The notes: generated from the sequence alone by a model not told the origin. A stretch of DNA of 64,000 nt from Paenibacillus tyrphae (GCF_000722545.1 NZ_JNVM01000005.1:1-64000), one strand, 5' to 3'. Shown: positions 9,063 through 17,457, counted from the stretch's first letter. Numbers and translations: made by a program.

Positions 9063-9803
9063 ATGAGACTGCAAGGGAAAACAGCGCTTATTACGGGAGG
9101 AGCCGCCGGCATCGGGCGAGAGACAGCGGCGCTTTTTGCACAGGAAGGAGCGCGCGTCATTATAGCTGACTACAACAAACAACAGGGGGAGGAAGCGGTT
9201 CAGGCGTTGCTGCAAAAGGGAGCGGATGCGCATTTTATCGAAGTTGACGTGTCCGACAGCGGTAGTGTCAACAAAATGGCGGCAGAAGCGCTGGCGCGAT
9301 ACGGTGCGGTCGATGTCTTGATCAATAACGCGGGAATTACGCAGGATCGTACGCTGGCCAAAATGACCGAAGAGGAGTGGCATCGGGTCATTCAAGTGAA
9401 TTTGAACGGCGTTTTCTATTGTACCAAGGCGCTAATCCATTCGATGATCGAACGCGGAAGCGGGAAAATTATCAGTACGGCATCGATTGTAGGCGTGCAT
9501 GGCAACATTGGGCAAACCAATTATGCTGCAACCAAAGCGGGAATTATAGGAATGACGAAAACGTGGGCGAAGGAGCTTGGTCCGAAAGGCATTCAGGCCA
9601 ATGCGGTTGCGCCAGGTTTTGTTGAGACGGGGATGGTGGCAAACATGCCGGAGAAAGTGATTCAGCAGATGCTGGAGAAAATTCCGCTCCGCCGCCTTGG
9701 GCAGCCGATTGATGTCGCGAACGCGTACTTATTTCTTGCTTCCCCCGAATCGGATTACGTCAATGGTACTGTTCTGGAAGTAAACGGAGGCTTGGTCATC
9801 TAA
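9063..9803 (+). CDS. Short-chain dehydrogenase/reductase, FabG-like
   Basis: A 246-residue classical SDR. The nucleotide-binding motif is TGGAAGIGRE near the N-terminus, NNAG follows at about residue 90, and the catalytic set is Ser141, Tyr154 and Lys158 (TNYAATKAG). Length and motifs fit 3-oxoacyl-ACP/CoA reductases (FabG, PhaB). ATG 9063 sits two bases after the hydrolase stop with CGGAGGAG upstream. In this cluster it likely reduces the 3-oxo group made by the condensing enzyme. Cofactor is not certain: no clear basic NADP-specific pair is visible after the glycine loop. Confidence 0.9.
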   Translation: MRLQGKTALITGGAAGIGRETAALFAQEGARVIIADYNKQQGEEAVQALLQKGADAHFIEVDVSDSGSVNKMAAEALARYGAVDVLINNAGITQDRTLAKMTEEEWHRVIQVNLNGVFYCTKALIHSMIERGSGKIISTASIVGVHGNIGQTNYAATKAGIIGMTKTWAKELGPKGIQANAVAPGFVETGMVANMPEKVIQQMLEKIPLRRLGQPIDVANAYLFLASPESDYVNGTVLEVNGGLVI

Positions 9804-9956
9804 GCAAGCCTAAACAAGCGTTCACCGTCTTCTGCAACTGAAATGCAACCGCTTCCAATTATGATGAAACCGTGCGTTTAGGGACGCATAAAAATACGAT
9901 GCGGCTGTGACCTTTTGGATATGCGCGAACAGTCGCCATGAAGGGAGATTGGATAC

Positions 9957-11276
9957 ATGTACAAAAGATGGTTGCCATCGGTAACAACGGCGTTGTTGAT
10001 CGTCTGCGCGCTGCTCGTATCGCATGCTGGAGTGAGCGGAGCACAGGAGGCAGGGGCTGCGGGAGCTGCGGAAGTTGCAGGAGGAACTGCAGGGGCAGCA
10101 GCATCCAATTTGGTGCTGGAGCAGACGTTTACAACGGTTAGCAATGGATGGAGCAAGGTGGAACGTTGGAAGGACAACAATCCGATGTTCGCTGCCGAGG
10201 ACTACCCCCAAGATGGGCGAGGCGATCAGGATGGACAACGCCTTACGTTTTTCGGAGGGGTGAAAAAACCGCATTCCAGCCGCTTCTTGCTTTACTACGC
10301 TCCGAAGTACGACACCAATCCGGTAAAAACGCCGGTTCTGCTCGTACACGGCGCGAACGATAACGCGGATCGCGCTTGGGCGAATCCGAATGAGCTTGGC
10401 TCCTACGGCTGCGGCGCAATATCGTGCCCCAGCACTGGCATGATGCAGGACTTGGTCGGCAAAGGCTACAAAGTGTTTGCGATTAATTTTCCGCATAAGC
10501 AAGGGGACAACTATTACAGCGCCGAACAAATTCACGATGCGATTACGATTATCCAAAACGTAACAGGTGAAAGTAAAGTCGATGTTATCGGATGGAGCAA
10601 AGGCGCTTTCAGTGCGCGGATGTATGCTTCCTCTGTTAAAAAAGCGGGGGGTACGAGCTACAGCCAAGATATTCGCAAGCTAGTCTTGGTCGGCAATCCG
10701 AACAAAGGCTTTGATTACATCTTCCGCCATGGCTGGTCGCATAATCTTAGCATTTTCCCTGAATGCGGCGGTGTTGTCAATGCGCCTTCTCCGCACACGC
10801 AAATGGTATGCTGGGGAATATCGAGGAACCATCCCGAGCTGTCGATTTACAACACAGCGTCAGGCAATTTTTTCCCAGGGCAAAAGCAAATGCTTGGCAA
10901 ATGGGTTGACGAATATCCGCTTCCTGCGCTTGAGCAAGATTGGTACACGACTTACTACGGCGGTCAGGGATTCTTTACGAATAGCAACGGGATCGACGCT
11001 GCGATTCAGCAGGGATCGTTGGTTGAACCCATTTTGAATGCGGGAATTCCGACCAGTATTCAGACCTATTTGCTGTCGGGAGATAAAAATGACATTCCGG
11101 CGATTCATAGCGAACACACGGGCCCAAGCGATGGGGTCGTCTTCATTGCAAGCGCGGCAGCGGTGCAGGGAATCGGCAATGTCGCCGGCAACGTAACGGT
11201 GCAGCATAATCATTTGCAGCTTGGCTGGGCGGCTGCTTCTGCGAAACAGATTGATCAGTGGCTCAAACAAAACTAA
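9957..11276 (+). CDS. Secreted lipase/esterase
   Basis: A 439-residue exported alpha/beta hydrolase. The N-terminus is a Sec signal peptide (MYKRWLPSVTTALLIVCALL, cleavage probably after VSGA), followed by an Ala/Gly-rich low-complexity spacer to about residue 48. PVLLVHGAND (oxyanion region near residue 131), the nucleophile elbow GWSKG with Ser214, GPSDGVV (acid) and QHNHLQLGW (histidine) form the lipase machinery. Pairs of Cys (YGCGAISCPS) suggest a disulfide, in keeping with secretion. ATG 9957 follows GAAGGGAG. A 153-base gap separates it from the SDR, so it may have its own transcript. It could liberate fatty acids outside the cell for the ligase at 2397. Confidence 0.85.
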   Translation: MYKRWLPSVTTALLIVCALLVSHAGVSGAQEAGAAGAAEVAGGTAGAAASNLVLEQTFTTVSNGWSKVERWKDNNPMFAAEDYPQDGRGDQDGQRLTFFGGVKKPHSSRFLLYYAPKYDTNPVKTPVLLVHGANDNADRAWANPNELGSYGCGAISCPSTGMMQDLVGKGYKVFAINFPHKQGDNYYSAEQIHDAITIIQNVTGESKVDVIGWSKGAFSARMYASSVKKAGGTSYSQDIRKLVLVGNPNKGFDYIFRHGWSHNLSIFPECGGVVNAPSPHTQMVCWGISRNHPELSIYNTASGNFFPGQKQMLGKWVDEYPLPALEQDWYTTYYGGQGFFTNSNGIDAAIQQGSLVEPILNAGIPTSIQTYLLSGDKNDIPAIHSEHTGPSDGVVFIASAAAVQGIGNVAGNVTVQHNHLQLGWAAASAKQIDQWLKQN

Positions 11277-11297
11277 CGATCCATGGGAGGAATCTGC

Positions 11298-12356
11298 ATG
11301 ACCATAACGACTTTACAGCCTGAATCGATCCAAACCGACCGCTTGCATGTTTCCTATTTATCTGCTGGAAGCGCTGAAAATCCGCCGCTTATTCTTATTC
11401 ATGGCAACGTTTCTGCGAATTTATTCTGGGACGACACCCTTCGTGCATTGTCTGAGGAGTACTGGGTGCTTGCTCCGGATTTGCGCGGATACGGTCAAAC
11501 GGAAGCGCTCCCTATCGATGCAACGCGGGGGCTGCGCGATTGGTCCGACGATTTGAAGTCGTTTTTGGGTGCTCTCGGCATGAGTCAACCCGTACATGTG
11601 CTGGGCTGGTCGCTGGGAGCAGGAATTGCCATGCAGCTTGCCATCGATCATCCTGCGGCTGTTCGTTCGCTCGTTTTGATGTCCCCGCTTTCGCCATACG
11701 GCTTTGGCGGCACCAAGGACGATTGGGGTACGCCTTGTTACGACAATTACGCCGGTTCGGGCGGGGGAACGGCAAACCCGCAGTTTGTCGCTTGTCTAAG
11801 CGGCAAAGACCGCAGCGGGGGAGAGCCGAACAGCCCGCGCAATATCCTGAATCAGTTTTATTTTAAATCGCCGTTTCGCGTTAGCGGCGAGCGGGAGGAG
11901 CGTTACTTGGAGGCGATGGTGTCTACCCGCATTGGCGACGCTCATTACCCTGGAGCCTTCGAGACTTGCGAGCATTGGCCCGGCGTAGCTCCGGGAGAAG
12001 AGGGGATCAACAATGCGATGTCGCCCAAGTATGTCAACCTTTCGCCGATTATACATATCGAACCTAAACGGCCGATCCTATGGATACGGGGCGCGGACGA
12101 CGCGATCGTGTCAGACAGCTCATGGTTCGATTTCGGTTATTTAGGCAAACTTGGCTACGTTGAAGGCTGGCCCGGCGAAGAGGTGTATCCGCCGCAGCCC
12201 ATGGTTTCCCAGATGCGCTGCGTGCTTACACAGTATCAGGAAGCGGGCGGCAGCTTCGAGGAGCTTGTCGTTGAGGACGCAGGGCATGCCCCGCACATCG
12301 AGCAGCCTGAATTTGTATTCGCGAAGCTGAGATCATTCCTGTCTTTAATCGAATAG
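11298..12356 (+). CDS. Alpha/beta hydrolase
   Basis: A 352-residue alpha/beta-hydrolase-fold protein without a signal peptide. The oxyanion strand is LILIHGNVSA, the nucleophile elbow GWSLGAG has Ser105, and GADDAIV and DAGHAPHIEQ supply the acid and the histidine. A long insertion (about residues 135-230) between core strands, rich in Gly, Asn and Pro, forms an unusually large cap. ATG 11298 follows GGGAGG at 7 bases; the ATG at 11283 overlaps that ribosome binding site. It lies 21 bases behind the lipase gene and is probably cotranscribed with it. Substrate unknown. Confidence 0.85.
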   Translation: MTITTLQPESIQTDRLHVSYLSAGSAENPPLILIHGNVSANLFWDDTLRALSEEYWVLAPDLRGYGQTEALPIDATRGLRDWSDDLKSFLGALGMSQPVHVLGWSLGAGIAMQLAIDHPAAVRSLVLMSPLSPYGFGGTKDDWGTPCYDNYAGSGGGTANPQFVACLSGKDRSGGEPNSPRNILNQFYFKSPFRVSGEREERYLEAMVSTRIGDAHYPGAFETCEHWPGVAPGEEGINNAMSPKYVNLSPIIHIEPKRPILWIRGADDAIVSDSSWFDFGYLGKLGYVEGWPGEEVYPPQPMVSQMRCVLTQYQEAGGSFEELVVEDAGHAPHIEQPEFVFAKLRSFLSLIE

Positions 12357-12449
12357 AGGGATGGAACCGCTGCCGGCGGGGCACGCAATAATCAACAGAT
12401 GGATTATTACGGACCCCGCTTGCAAATATGCCGGCATGACCGTGATGCT

Positions 12450-13304
12450 TTATTTTATGGCTTTATCCAACAGTGCGGCTGCCTCCTGCCGAAGCAAAGG
12501 CTGATTGGAGCGGAAATCGACGGTGCCATCCGCCTGTACGGTTGTATCCGGATCGATTACGTCCTGCGAAACCAGTACAGTAACGGCCTCGACCGCCCAC
12601 GCATCCGTTTGACCGCTCAATCGAACTTTGGACGCCGGCTTGAGTTCTTTCAGGTTTTGAATCATGACCGCTGCCGTCTGTCTTGTAATGATCGCATTCG
12701 GATCAAAGGAAGGGAGACCGGCTATCATTTGCTTTTTCTCGAAGCGGCTGCCTGATTTCGCACCCATGATATCCAGGGCGTGCAAATCGTCGATAAAGCT
12801 TTTATATTTGCTTCCCTCCGCTACATCCGGAAACGGCTGCTTCCTATGGATTTTTTGCGAATCCGATCCGAAGTGCAGTCCTTCCAAACTGTCGTAATAA
12901 AAATATTCGATCGATCCGAGATGGTCTTTTTTAAACGCCAGCTTGTTGCCCGATTCGTCTTCAAACAGCAGCGGAGTAATCATCTTGAAGATGTGCTTGC
13001 CCGGCGCTCCCGTCTCCATCAGCAATTTTCCGTCGGCGTACGAAAATTTCGATTTCAAGAAAAGAAAGCGCGTATTCTGATACAGTCCTACGTACTTTTC
13101 CGTATCCTTTTCATCCAAAGTTACATAAACAGGTTTCTCCGGTGTTTCCGTTCGCGGAAAATAATGGTCCATAAACGCCTCATACACTTCCAAACTCATC
13201 ATCTAATCGTTGTTGTACGACATATAAAATGCCGTATTCTTCTCGGGTACCAATACGATCAAAGATTGATGGCCCGTCATACTCCCGCCTTTCAAAACGA
13301 CATG
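12450..13304 (-). pseudogene. Class C beta-lactamase-like protein with SLH domains, broken
   Basis: Reading leftwards, HVVLKGGSMTGHQSLIVLVP matches the HGG/KTG-box region near the end of the catalytic domain of CubicO/class C beta-lactamase-like proteins. Two in-frame TAG codons interrupt it (13307-13305 and 13205-13203), and the whole catalytic N-terminus with the SxxK motif is missing. From the ATG at 13202 a 250-codon open frame continues, with a domain of unknown function and then two SLH-like repeats (FPDVAEGSKYKSFIDDLHAL; AWAVEAVTVLVSQDVI). The remaining frame could still be translated, but it lacks a good ribosome binding site and signal peptide. It is a decayed surface or cell-envelope hydrolase gene. 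Confidence 0.7.
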
Positions 13305-13421
13305 CTACAGTCCGATAGAATTCTCAATTAGTTTATATCTTGTGGAACAGAATGATCCATGCGCTATATCCAAGCATCTGGTGTATAATTGTGGTAAGAA
13401 GCTGGATAAAGGAGCAACATT

Positions 13422-13610
13422 ATGGATATCAACGAAGCAGCTGCACTGCGCAAAAAATGGGGCAACAGACCTTGTAGTCACCCCCATATGGTCAGTGAAA
13501 CCAGTCGTCATGGAAAGACTGGCGACTATGTTTGCACAACTTGTGGAGAAACTGGATGGGGTAAGAACTGGGTTGAGGATGAACGCCGCCTACATGATAA
13601 GGATAGTTAA
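13422..13610 (+). CDS. Small zinc-ribbon-like protein
   Basis: A 62-residue protein starting at ATG 13422 behind AAAGGAG. A CSHPH motif and a CTTCGETG knuckle form a likely Cys/His zinc site, flanked by KKWGNRP and KNWVEDERR. Similar tiny proteins occur scattered in bacilli; I know no function. A TATAAT at 13384-13389 could be its -10 box, without a convincing -35. An overlapping longer frame (13342-13674) lacks these motifs and is not supported. It stands alone between broken genes, so it may be a survivor of a mobile element. Confidence 0.6.
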   Translation: MDINEAAALRKKWGNRPCSHPHMVSETSRHGKTGDYVCTTCGETGWGKNWVEDERRLHDKDS

Positions 13611-13840
13611 TATCCATTCCTACACTTCCCACACACCGTTTACCCTATTTGACAAAACGACTTTTCCGGCCTGAAATGCCTCTTTGAAATCCATCTAGAA
13701 TACCCGCACTTGCGCAGTTAATCGGTGCGGATGTGTCCGCCTGATCCCGCTTCTCTGCCAATCGCTTCGAGCGGACCATGGAGCCGACAGGCTCCGATAC
13801 GTGAATATAATGTTAGCTGAAGTATTATGAACTCCTTGTA

Positions 13841-13972
13841 TTACTTCCACTTCTCATCAATCATTAAATATTTACGTATTACTTCTCTTAATCGTCTGAT
13901 GTCATGTTCATGACTCATTCTTCTATGATTAAAGTTATTGTATACTCCAATTGGATTAATATTGGGTTTCAT
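13841..13972 (-). CDS. Putative 43-residue basic microprotein
   Basis: ATG 13972 overlaps the last codons of the upstream membrane-protein gene, and the frame runs 43 codons to TAA at 13843-13841. The product starts MKPNINPIGVYNNFNHRR and ends in an amphipathic basic helix (DIRRLREVIRKYLMIDEKW). The overlap implies translational coupling as the third gene of the operon with the GIY-YIG nuclease. There is no independent ribosome binding site, so expression depends on reinitiation. The residue pattern looks coding, but the length makes this uncertain. Confidence 0.45.
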   Translation of the reverse strand: MKPNINPIGVYNNFNHRRMSHEHDIRRLREVIRKYLMIDEKWK

Positions 13973-14660
13973 TTTTAGTAAAGTATTTATGACAGAATTC
14001 TCTGAGGAAATCAGACAGTACAGCTTTCATATTGACATGTATATTGATATCAATGTCTGAAATGATCTTATCCAATACTTCTTGAACAGCCAAAGGCAAG
14101 TATGGATTATGAGAAAAGTCAATTAACTTATTTTTAAAGTCAGTATGATTTTGGGTCAGATAGATCTTATCGACTTCGATGATACCTTTTTTAGCATTCT
14201 CATACTTTGACCTGCCTATATCTTCATTGTTTAAATCATTAGGCTGTTGTTTCTCTTCAAAAGCATCGATTAATTCAACATCTAATAGTTGCTTACTTTC
14301 ACCGACATAAGTCCATCCTACAATTTGATCATCTATTTTCTTAACTATTTCATCCTGATTTGCAAAAAGAAAACCTAAGTCCAATAACTGTTTATTCGTG
14401 TTGATCGTGGCGATTAAGGAGTAATCTAAGCCCTTGTATATCAACTTACTTTCTGATGGTAGAATTCCAAGAAGTTCAACGAGAATTTCAGATTGCTTTT
14501 TAATTACTTCGTTTCTTATAGGTTGTAGGACAGTGGCTCTTGCTCGACGATAGGTAAGTATTGCAACAATAGTGCCTGTTGCTGTAAAAAGGATAGTTGC
14601 GAAATCTTTAAGCCATGTGATGTTATTCTTAAGAAAAATAATCTCTATCACCCTCATCAA
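13956..14660 (-). CDS. Membrane-anchored protein of unknown function
   Basis: A 234-residue protein with one N-terminal membrane segment (about residues 17-37, LKDFATILFTATGTIVAILTY) followed by basic residues YRRARA, so the remaining 195 residues are probably cytoplasmic. The soluble part is rich in Asp, Glu, Lys and Ile and predicted mostly helical. No family recognised. Its ATG overlaps the stop of the GIY-YIG nuclease gene (ATGA at 14660-14657), so the two are translated together. The low GC content and AT-rich codons differ from the flanking housekeeping regions and suggest acquired DNA. Single-span proteins paired with a nuclease are common in antiphage modules, but that role is only an inference. 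Confidence 0.65.
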   Translation of the reverse strand: MMRVIEIIFLKNNITWLKDFATILFTATGTIVAILTYRRARATVLQPIRNEVIKKQSEILVELLGILPSESKLIYKGLDYSLIATINTNKQLLDLGFLFANQDEIVKKIDDQIVGWTYVGESKQLLDVELIDAFEEKQQPNDLNNEDIGRSKYENAKKGIIEVDKIYLTQNHTDFKNKLIDFSHNPYLPLAVQEVLDKIISDIDINIHVNMKAVLSDFLREFCHKYFTKNETQY

Positions 14661-15316
14661 TCACCCGTTTCTTTGTCATACATTTCATCAATTCCTTCTT
14701 TCGTAAATAACTCATCACTACAAACAGCCATTGTAGTGAAACCTGAAGATAAAAAAACTTCAACATTATAATTAATTGATTTTTTAGGTTTAAATGATTT
14801 ATCATCTACATCATATCCATCAATTATAAACCCTAAATCAGTTCTTCTAATTAGTTGATCTTTTAAGTATTCGGCTATATATTGGTCTTGCGTAACTTCT
14901 AAATAGACCCTATCGATAGTTTGGTAAATTCTAACTGAAGAAACAGAAGGATTTAGATATTGATTAAACTGCTCTCTTATCCTAGGTAAAATTTCTATTG
15001 CCTCAAAACTATCTAATTCATCTCCTGCTCTTATTTCAGAAAATTTTTGGACCAATTTAATTGCCTTATTTAGAGGGAATTGAAAAAATTCCCTATTTGC
15101 ATTTACTCTAAAATCATTTAATTCATTATGTATAGTTTTTTCTAAATTGTCACAGTCGTTAGAAAAAACTTCGTAAGCTACCTTAAAAGGTGTAGGGACG
15201 CCTGTGCTGCTAGATAGTTGTCTTGCCCTTTCATTGGAGCTTATTGATGTCTTTCCTATTTTAACTAATCCCTTAAGACTTTCATTTACAAGTATATAAA
15301 CATATCCATTTGACAT
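14657..15316 (-). CDS. GIY-YIG nuclease-like protein, T5orf172 family
   Basis: A 219-residue protein whose N-terminus reads GYVYILVNESLKGLVKIGKT, the hallmark of the T5orf172/MUG113 branch of the GIY-YIG fold: the first strand (YVYIL), the second strand with IGKT, the RARQLSSSTGVPTPF helix-turn with catalytic Arg, and NANREFFQFPL with the metal-binding Glu. The C-terminal half (about 110-219) is a separate domain that I do not recognise. Members act as DNA nickases or DNA-binding proteins in phages and mobile elements. The ATG at 15316 follows AAAGGATG. It heads an operon with a membrane protein and a microprotein. Confidence 0.75.
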   Translation of the reverse strand: MSNGYVYILVNESLKGLVKIGKTSISSNERARQLSSSTGVPTPFKVAYEVFSNDCDNLEKTIHNELNDFRVNANREFFQFPLNKAIKLVQKFSEIRAGDELDSFEAIEILPRIREQFNQYLNPSVSSVRIYQTIDRVYLEVTQDQYIAEYLKDQLIRRTDLGFIIDGYDVDDKSFKPKKSINYNVEVFLSSGFTTMAVCSDELFTKEGIDEMYDKETGD

Positions 15317-15322
15317 TTTCTT

Positions 15323-15532
15323 TCATCCTTTGCTTACTAATATTTCAAAAAACGTCTCATTTGCGAAGCTCACAAACAGCCCATATCCGTAAGTCTTTTC
15401 GAATCCATACGTACCATAATCATACCACGAAATTGGAAATAAATGTCGATTTTGTCGCACAAAAATCCCCCTAGAGCCCATCTCAAGAGGGATAAACATA
15501 TCTCTACAGCATTCTGCTTCACTGTTCAACAA
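15323..15532 (-). CDS. Short unrecognised ORF, possibly the 3' end of a lost gene
   Basis: A 69-codon frame starting at TTG 15532 and ending 6 bases before the GIY-YIG start, so its last codons contain that gene's ribosome binding site. The sequence (MFIPLEMGSRGIFVRQNRHL ... GYGLFVSFANETFFEILVSK) has strand-like alternation typical of a globular protein end, but no start signal of its own. Immediately upstream the base composition jumps, so a 5' truncation by insertion or deletion is likely. Function unknown. Confidence 0.35.
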   Translation of the reverse strand: MLNSEAECCRDMFIPLEMGSRGIFVRQNRHLFPISWYDYGTYGFEKTYGYGLFVSFANETFFEILVSKG

Positions 15533-15594
15533 TTTTCATAGCCCTCTTACACCCCACTTTTCGCCGTCACTTATGGCATTGTCCTCACCCATCT

Positions 15595-15750
15595 TTAACC
15601 CCGATAAACCTGCTCCAGCAGCAACACCCGCATCAACTGATGCGGGTAGGTGATGTGGCCGAAGGAGAGCTTCTTGTCGGCGCTGGATAGGGCGGCGGGG
15701 GACGGGCGAGCTAGTCCGGGTGAGGGATGGATGGCCCGCTTCCTGAACAT
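15595..15750 (-). pseudogene. GC-rich unrecognised gene fragment
   Basis: A 51-codon frame (ATG 15750 to TAA 15597-15595) in a GC-rich patch surrounded by AT-rich DNA. Its last 27 residues (KKLSFGHITYPHQLMRVLLL and EQVYRG) look like an authentic protein C-terminus, the first half does not. No ribosome binding site. Probably the tail of a gene brought in by a different element; family not recognised. Confidence 0.3.
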
Positions 15751-15770
15751 GGTGTTTGCTCACGTCGCCC

Positions 15771-16034
15771 TCATGGTAAAAGCACTTGTTCCTTAAATTG
15801 TTCATCAGTACTAATTGATTTAAACAAAAAACCTCTACATTTTTGTTCTGACTTCCACGTTAGTTTAGTAATCAATCTTAAACTTTCGTTTTCAAGTTCA
15901 CCGAGATTTTCCATAGTCGCTCTTATGTCTTCTCTGGAATTTTTTCTAATGAAAGCATATAACTTGCCAAGTATTCGGGTAGAGCTGAAGTAAAGTATAG
16001 ATTTTGGGAAGCAGACAGGGTTTTCTAATTTGAA
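15771..16034 (-). pseudogene. 3' fragment of an unrecognised gene
   Basis: An open stretch of 87 codons bounded upstream by an in-frame TGA (16037-16035) and ending at TGA 15773-15771. It has no plausible start codon near its 5' end; the first ATG gives 48 residues. The text (KLYAFIRKNSREDIRATMEN, then LGELENESLRLITKLTWKSE) has normal protein composition, unlike a random frame. It looks like a C-terminal remnant. Family unknown. Confidence 0.35.
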
Positions 16035-16117
16035 TCATTTACTTGTAGGTGGTCGATTCGAAGTCAAAATTATTTTATAATCGTTATGTAGAACAATTAT
16101 ATTAGGATGAGAAATTT

Positions 16118-16498
16118 ATGAAGAGTCAATTAAGAAATATTACCATTGATAGTCAAGCATTTGTTTATTGGTATTCGGGTGGGGAAAGTTTCACATTAAA
16201 TATTTGTCCAAAGGAAAACAAAAATATCAAAATCACACTTATTTTCGAATCAAATCCACCAGACGAAGATCCTCTTACATTCTGGGCCTTTTACAGTATT
16301 ACAGCACAAAAAAATGATTTGAAAACAATAATACACCTAGGCAAGCCAAAACATATAGCTGAGATTATTTCATATCTAATGAAACAAAGAAAAGAATTAT
16401 TTACAAAAGGACAGCCTCATATTTTAAATAATGCATGGGATTTACTAATGGAAATGGGATATTCAAATTTTAATCCGGTTTGGGTTGGCGAATGGTAG
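16118..16498 (+). CDS. Conserved-looking hypothetical protein, 126 residues
   Basis: ATG 16118 is preceded by AGGATGAG. The product has a regular alternation of beta-strand segments (QAFVYWYSGGESFTLNI; IKITLIFESNPPDEDPLTFW; LKTIIHLGKPKHIAEIISYL) and ends MGYSNFNPVWVGEW. It is soluble, with no signal peptide or membrane segment. I recall similar orphan proteins in bacilli without function; the small size and neighbourhood of mobile debris would fit an immunity-type protein, but nothing proves it. Confidence 0.55.
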   Translation: MKSQLRNITIDSQAFVYWYSGGESFTLNICPKENKNIKITLIFESNPPDEDPLTFWAFYSITAQKNDLKTIIHLGKPKHIAEIISYLMKQRKELFTKGQPHILNNAWDLLMEMGYSNFNPVWVGEW

Positions 16499-16505
16499 TA
16501 CATTG

Positions 16506-16706
16506 TCAGGAACGAATATAGTGCTTTTGCAAACAAACCCAAGGAATGAAAAAAGCTGCAATCCCCCACAGAGCCCCTAACCAGAAAGGGATGGTCAGCT
16601 GTTCAGAAAAATGCTCCAAAGTAAAGAGAAGAGAAACGAAAAGGATGGTCCGAATGACAAGCATCATCCAGTCATACCAAAACCAACGCTTTATAAAGTC
16701 CAGCAA
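16506..16706 (-). CDS. Small two-span membrane protein, possibly a truncated sensor
   Basis: A 66-residue frame starting at TTG 16706 behind GAGGGTGA. Two hydrophobic segments (about 14-30, MMLVIRTILFVSLLFTL; about 40-58, PFWLGALWGIAAFFIPWV) joined by a short loop. The opening FIKRWFWYDWMML resembles the N-terminus of some multi-span sensor histidine kinases of Paenibacillus, which would make this a truncated gene. A stand-alone small membrane protein is equally possible. Confidence 0.4.
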   Translation of the reverse strand: MLDFIKRWFWYDWMMLVIRTILFVSLLFTLEHFSEQLTIPFWLGALWGIAAFFIPWVCLQKHYIRS

Positions 16707-17021
16707 TGAATCACCCTCAAGGGGGGAGTCATGTTGGCCGGTCTATACTCGGTAAGCGCCTATGAATATAGCGTATTGGAGTTGTCCGCATCTTGTTCCA
16801 CAGGGCGAAGCAGTCGAAGTGGAATCTCATCCTGTATCTGAATCGAGTGCTCCGTTAATCTTAATATATATCGGACATATCCATATTGTATTTAATGTAA
16901 ATTATACACTTTGGATATATGGGAATAGCAAATTTCCGAGTAATGATCGGTATCCCTTTTGAAAGCTCGAGACATGCGGAGTGTGTAATATTGATGGAAT
17001 GGAGGGGTGAGCCTAAATAGG
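16707..17021. other. Intergenic stretch with possible coding debris
   Basis: No intact gene. On the minus strand, about 16762-16850 reads an open tail (EHSIQIQDEIPLRLLRPVEQ, then DADNSNTLYS and a stop) that looks coding but has no start. The rest is AT-rich with no recognised element. Confidence 0.35.
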
Positions 17022-17164
17022 CTACGCCCCTTGTTTTAGTGGGTTTTGGAAGTTGTAACTGATTTCGATTGAACCGTCATTATGAACATCCACACGGTTA
17101 ATCATTTTGTGAATCATATCTCTCAGGATTTCCTCGTTGCTTACGTCTAGCGCGGCGAATCTAA
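17022..17164 (-). pseudogene. C-terminal scrap of a serine recombinase
   Basis: A 46-codon stretch on the minus strand reads NEEILRDMIHKMINRVDVHN then DGSIEISYNF and ends LKQGA-stop. This is the typical tail of large serine site-specific recombinases (a Leu/Ile-rich helix, then I/V-x-V-x-x-DG-x-I-x-I-x-Y). No upstream catalytic part remains. With the remnant at 1091 it shows that at least one recombinase-bearing element has decayed in this region. Confidence 0.6.
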
Positions 17165-17457
17165 TATTATCGCTTCATGAAGAGTTATGTCTATAATCTT
17201 AGATAGGTGTAAAGGAAAGGTGAAAGGAGAGCGTAGGATTGCTACACTCTTTATTTGCGTAGAATTATAGCGTAGAAATATAATTCTGCGCTAAGATATT
17301 GCTATCAGGCAAGGAAAACGTGGTCAAATAGACCCATTAACATTTGTAAAAACAGCGGCAGACTTTATTTTTTAGATCCTAGTCCACCGCAGTTTCTTTT
17401 TTTGGGATCAGATTTAACAAAGGCTGATGATTGTTCGTTTCATAAAAGCCAGTAATA

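Noticed and set aside
2397..9803. Olefin/beta-lactone (OleABCD-like) pathway, suggested by ligase + KAS III + alpha/beta hydrolase + SDR
   Set aside because: OleB has an Asp nucleophile, while this hydrolase has Ser104 in GWSMGGG; OleD is an extended SDR of about 330 residues, while this one is a 246-residue FabG-type; the ligase is shorter than OleC. The resemblance is in gene types only.
9804..9956. Terminator between SDR and lipase genes
   Set aside because: Only a 5-bp stem (TGCGT/ACGCA, about 9873-9888) followed by TAAAAAT; too weak to claim.
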